A stretch of 64,000 nucleotides of DNA, from positions 750,501 through 814,500 of the forward strand of contig NZ_JAUFQP010000013.1 in assembly GCF_030409805.1 (NCBI RefSeq), read 5' to 3'. This DNA comes from Algibacter miyuki. GTDB lineage: Bacteria > Bacteroidota > Bacteroidia > Flavobacteriales > Flavobacteriaceae. The notes beneath the pieces are model-generated. The model saw only the letters and a program-made list of their open reading frames with translations. It was not told where the DNA came from and ran no database searches. Positions 60,943 to 64,000 of this stretch are shown here, piece by piece (position 1 is the first letter of the stretch; every line of letters starts with the position of its first letter). The translations under genes and the position numbers were made by a program.

Positions 60943-61231
60943 TAATCACTATTCAAAATCGGAAAGGAAGATACATCATTTCAAAATTTTTTTGGGCGGG
61001 TTTTTAAGAAAAATAAAAACCGCGCTATCCGCTGTATCTTTTTGTAAAGCAGATTGATACAACCTTTATGTTTTTTCAATGCATTAAAAAGCCTCTAAAA
61101 ATAAAGTTTCGGTCTATTTAAGCTTCACAAAAAGGATGCCGCTGCTATCGCTCCCGCAACCATCTGCGAAGATTTTGTAAGGTATTACTATCTGCAAAAA
61201 GATTTACATAAAATGATCAAAAACAAAGAAA
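60943..61231. other. 289-bp spacer upstream of the helicase gene
   Basis: No gene called. It contains an imperfect hairpin (GCGGGTTTTT / AAAAACCGC at about 60994-61023). It also holds a patch richer in G and C than its surroundings (61137-61170), within a 48-codon plus-strand frame that has no start codon before its last third. A decayed gene fragment or a conserved non-coding element are both possible. Confidence 0.35.
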
Positions 61232-61651
61232 TTACTCCAAAAACCGACTTTTTAATTCAGCAGTAGGGATCATGCATGATTCTTTTTTACCATACCATTT
61301 ATATCGGTTTTTTGCTATAAAATCGTAAACCCAGTTTCTGATAAAAGCGGGAATTATAAAAAATATAGCCATCAGTTTTTCAGGAAAACCAAGAGAAACG
61401 GCCACTTTTAAAGCTGCGGTAGACTTATATTCAACTCCTTTTTCAGGTATGTAAAGTAAAATAGAATCTATTTTGGTAGTGTCAATATTATAATGCTTTA
61501 GAATATCTGTTCCTACAGAACTCTCTAAAGCAGCATACATAAATTGTGCCTTCTTATCACGTTTTATAACGTATTGCACGCTGCTATTGCAAAGGTTGCA
61601 AACACCATCGAACAAGATTAGTTTTTTATGTTTAGGGACTCCAAAATACAT
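61232..61651 (-). CDS. DCC-family thiol-disulfide oxidoreductase (DUF393)
   Basis: A 139-residue protein with the family's DGVCNLC motif (Cys18, Cys21) near the N-terminus and the typical ALESSVG and STAALKVAVSLGFP segments. DCC proteins are predicted thiol-disulfide oxidoreductases of thioredoxin fold. It lies after thiF on the same strand, 59 bp away, but a functional link to thiamin synthesis is not shown. Confidence 0.9.
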   Translation of the reverse strand: MYFGVPKHKKLILFDGVCNLCNSSVQYVIKRDKKAQFMYAALESSVGTDILKHYNIDTTKIDSILLYIPEKGVEYKSTAALKVAVSLGFPEKLMAIFFIIPAFIRNWVYDFIAKNRYKWYGKKESCMIPTAELKSRFLE

Positions 61652-61710
61652 GCTGTAAAAATACCAAATTATAAATTAGTCTTCGGTGATTACGGCAGAC
61701 TTCTTTCAGG

Positions 61711-62775
61711 CTAACTATAAGCGTCTAAACCGTTTTTTAAATTCACTAGGTTTTTATCAAAGTCTCTTTGACGCAAAATAGCTATAGCTACTTTGCTTCT
61801 TACGCCAGACTTGCAATACACCAGCAAATCTTTGTTTTGCGGAATTTCATGTAATCGCTCTTCAAGCTCTTGTAACGGAATGTGTAAACTTTCGATATAA
61901 CGTATTTGGCGCTCGGCATTGGTTCGAACATCTAAAACGGTATAATTCTCTTTGTATAAGGCGTAAGTTTCGAAAGTTATTTCTGTTATTTCATTCGAAA
62001 TGCCACAAAAAACCTCGTAATCATGAGCTAACTTTTCAATAAAAATAGATTCGTTTTTGTCAAAATTAAAAATAAGTTGTTGCGAGCTAAGCGCATTATA
62101 GGTAAGTACTTTTCCTGAAAGCACATCGCCTAGGCCTAAAATTAGTTTTAAAACTTCATTCGCTTGTAAACTACCAATAATGCCTGGTAAAACACCTAAC
62201 ACTCCAATTTCTGAGCAATTTGGAACCGCACCTGCTTTTGGTGGCGTTGGAAATAAGCAACGGTATGTGGGGCCATTGTTGTAATTAAACACCGAAACTT
62301 GTCCTTCAAACTTAAAAATAGATCCAAAAACTAGAGGTTTATTGCTAAGCACAGCAGCATCGTTTACTAAATAACGCGTTGGGAAATTATCGCTACCATC
62401 CACAATAATATCATAATTTGAGAACAAATTTAAAGCATTTTCTGAAGTTACTTTTTCTATATGAATCTCGAATTTTACAAATGGATTTAATCGTGATAAT
62501 TTACTAGCAGCAACTTCAGCTTTAAATTCACCTAAATCGTCGTGTGTATAGAGAATCTGTCGCTGTAAATTACTTTGGTCAATGGTGTCATGGTCTATAA
62601 TACCAATATTTCCAATACCTGCCGCTGTTAAGTATTGTAAAATAGGGCAGCCCAAACCACCAGCGCCAATAACCAATACTTTGGCGTTTTTTAGTCTTAA
62701 CTGTCCTTGCTCACCGATATTATCTAAAATAAGATGCCGGTTATATTGTTGTTTTTCTTCCTTAGATAGTTGCAT
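61711..62775 (-). CDS. thiF: ThiF/MoeB-type adenylyltransferase with C-terminal rhodanese domain
   Basis: A 354-residue E1-like enzyme. The ATG at 62775 overlaps the thiH stop (TAATG), a coupled start. Nucleotide-binding GAGGLGCP at 37-44, SNLQRQ, DGSDNFPTR and the Cys of TYRCLFP, then a rhodanese domain from about 260 with active-site loop YCKSGVRS. It should adenylate the ThiS C-terminus and help load sulfur for thiazole synthesis; MoeB-like action on MoaD is an alternative. Context (after thiG-thiH) favours ThiF. Confidence 0.88.
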   Translation of the reverse strand: MQLSKEEKQQYNRHLILDNIGEQGQLRLKNAKVLVIGAGGLGCPILQYLTAAGIGNIGIIDHDTIDQSNLQRQILYTHDDLGEFKAEVAASKLSRLNPFVKFEIHIEKVTSENALNLFSNYDIIVDGSDNFPTRYLVNDAAVLSNKPLVFGSIFKFEGQVSVFNYNNGPTYRCLFPTPPKAGAVPNCSEIGVLGVLPGIIGSLQANEVLKLILGLGDVLSGKVLTYNALSSQQLIFNFDKNESIFIEKLAHDYEVFCGISNEITEITFETYALYKENYTVLDVRTNAERQIRYIESLHIPLQELEERLHEIPQNKDLLVYCKSGVRSKVAIAILRQRDFDKNLVNLKNGLDAYS

Positions 62776-63887
62776 TATTCCCAATTGTTGGCCCAATCTT
62801 TCCAAACCACTTCCAATCCTTTTGACTTTAACATATTAGCGACAGCTTCTGTAGAACGCTCGTCCGAAATTTCAAACTGCTCTAAAGATTCTGGAGCCAC
62901 GGCATAACCGCCAGGGTTGGTTTTAGACTCGGCACTGATGGAGGTTATTCCTAAATTCACAATATTATTTCTAAAGACTTCACTCTCACGCGTCGACATG
63001 GATAACTCCACATCTTCATCTAGTAATCTAAAAGCACAAATAAGTTGTACCAAATCCGGATCGGTCATTTCTACCTTAGGATCTAATCCTCCAGAATGGG
63101 GGCGAAGCCTAGGGAAAGAAATGGAGTATTTTGTTTTCCAGTACGTTTTTTGTAAATATTTTAAATGTAAGGCTGTAAAAAAACTATCGGCACGCCAATC
63201 TTCTAAACCAAATAAGGCGCCTAATCCAATTTTATGAATACCTGCTTTACCTAAGCGATCGGGGGTTTCTAATCTATAATCGAAATTAGATTTTTTTCCT
63301 TTCGGGTGATGTTTTTTATACTCATTTCGATGATATGTTTCTTGATAAACTAAAACAGCAAATAGTCCGTTGTCTATCAATTCTTCATATTCATTTTGGT
63401 CTAAAGGCTGTACTTCAATAGTGATATTAGAAAAATGCGAACGTATTAGGTTGAGGGCATTTTTAAAATATTCTACACCAACGGTTTTATTAGCTTCACC
63501 TGTAACCAGTAAAATATGGTCGTAACCTTTAGATTTTATATAAGCTACTTCTTTTAAAATTTCAGCATCGGTTAACGTTCTACGTGGAATTTTATTAGTC
63601 ATGCTAAAGCCGCAATAAGTGCAAATGTTTTGGCATTCGTTACTTAAATACATAGGCGAATACATTTGTATGGTATTCCCGAAGCGTTTTTTAGTTAATA
63701 CTCTACTTAACTGCGCCATATCTTCTAAATAGGGTTTTGCAGCAGGAGAAATAAGGGCTTTAAAATCTTCTAAATCTCGTTTAGAATTTCCTAAAGCACG
63801 CAGCACATCGCTTTCTGTTTTAGAGAAAATGCTTTGTAGGGTATCATCCCAATGGTATGTATTAAAAGTTTCTGTAAAGCTGCTCAT
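62775..63887 (-). CDS. thiH: 2-iminoacetate synthase ThiH (radical SAM)
   Basis: A 370-residue radical SAM enzyme that cleaves tyrosine to dehydroglycine (2-iminoacetate) and p-cresol for the thiamin thiazole ring. Iron-sulfur motif Cys85-x3-Cys89-x2-Cys92 (CQNICTYCG), LLVTGEANKTVGVEYF, and SFPRLRPHSG are characteristic. Length matches ThiH (about 370-380). Anaerobic-type route rather than ThiO. It is 7 bp from thiG and overlaps thiF. Confidence 0.96.
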   Translation of the reverse strand: MSSFTETFNTYHWDDTLQSIFSKTESDVLRALGNSKRDLEDFKALISPAAKPYLEDMAQLSRVLTKKRFGNTIQMYSPMYLSNECQNICTYCGFSMTNKIPRRTLTDAEILKEVAYIKSKGYDHILLVTGEANKTVGVEYFKNALNLIRSHFSNITIEVQPLDQNEYEELIDNGLFAVLVYQETYHRNEYKKHHPKGKKSNFDYRLETPDRLGKAGIHKIGLGALFGLEDWRADSFFTALHLKYLQKTYWKTKYSISFPRLRPHSGGLDPKVEMTDPDLVQLICAFRLLDEDVELSMSTRESEVFRNNIVNLGITSISAESKTNPGGYAVAPESLEQFEISDERSTEAVANMLKSKGLEVVWKDWANNWE

Positions 63888-63894
63888 GGTTTTA

Positions 63895-64000
63895 TTAATT
63901 CAAAAAACTGGTTAACGGACTACTAGCTTCGGCTTTTTTGTTTACAATAGGTGCTAATTTTGCTTGGTGCGCCATGCGTCCAGCTTCAACGGCTAATTTA
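63895..64000 (-). CDS. thiG: Thiazole synthase ThiG, C-terminal fragment
   Basis: The last 34 codons of a gene entering from the right edge on the minus strand (KLAVEAGRMAHQAKLAP, ending PLTSFLN). The AVEAGR-x-A pattern is the usual ThiG C-terminus. ThiG forms the thiazole phosphate from DXP, dehydroglycine and ThiS thiocarboxylate. Immediate position before thiH supports the call. Confidence 0.88.
   Translation of the reverse strand, partial: KLAVEAGRMAHQAKLAPIVNKKAEASSPLTSFLN

Noticed and set aside
60994..61023. Hairpin GCGGGTTTTT / AAAAACCGC considered as terminator
   Set aside because: No T run follows it on either strand and the stem has a bulge; not convincing as a terminator.

Overview
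The window looks like chromosomal DNA of a marine, alga-associated member of the Flavobacteriaceae. It is AT-rich. It has SusC/SusD transporter pairs, type IX secretion (T9SS) C-terminal sorting domains, hybrid two-component regulators, TAnnTTTG-type -7 promoter boxes, and Bacteroidota-specific families such as DUF4249 and DUF6095. I could not assign a species from the sequence alone.

Layout. 1-2716 is housekeeping: the tail of a DUF58 protein, peptidase T and class 2 dihydroorotate dehydrogenase. 2732-40854 is one large polysaccharide utilisation locus (PUL). A hybrid two-component regulator reads leftward. Reading rightward are a sulfatase, a clan GH-A glycosidase with fibronectin-type domains, two GH2 enzymes, two tandem SusC/SusD pairs, a surface glycan-binding lipoprotein, two coupled sulfatases, a secreted GH-A-type enzyme with an F5/8-type carbohydrate-binding domain, a sulfatase, a GH97, an esterase/GH117-like fusion and a fifth sulfatase. 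40989-44003 holds a short-chain dehydrogenase, a DsbA-like oxidoreductase, and an AhpD-like protein with its TetR regulator. 44129-50551 is an apparent leftward operon: a catalytically unlikely SUMF1-type secreted protein, a GDG-repeat T9SS protein and a second hybrid two-component regulator. 51123-64000 is mostly housekeeping: monomeric isocitrate dehydrogenase, a TonB receptor with a DUF4249 lipoprotein, murQ, a DinB-like protein, a PIF1-like helicase, a DCC protein and the end of a thiamin operon (thiG-thiH-thiF).

How the PUL probably works (inference). The T9SS-secreted enzyme cuts the polymer outside the cell. The SGBP and two SusD lipoproteins capture oligosaccharides, the two SusC barrels import them, and lipoprotein and periplasmic sulfatases, an esterase, GH2, GH97 and GH117-like enzymes strip and split them. 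Five different Cys-type sulfatases plus beta-galactosidase-, GH97- and GH117-like enzymes fit a heavily sulfated galactan of red-algal type, but the substrate is not proven. All five sulfatases need formylglycine maturation; no obvious maturase lies in the window, and the SUMF1-like protein lacks the FGE cysteines.

The strongest new signal is regulatory. The nonamer GCAACATTT occurs in three PUL promoters, always exactly 48 bp (start to start) before a TAnnTTTG -7 box: in front of the first sulfatase, the first SusC and the F5/8 enzyme. This looks like the operator of the PUL regulon. A second clear regulatory pair is a TetR-type palindrome in front of the tetR gene and of its downstream gene. 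No tRNA, rRNA, CRISPR array, insertion sequence or phage gene was seen.
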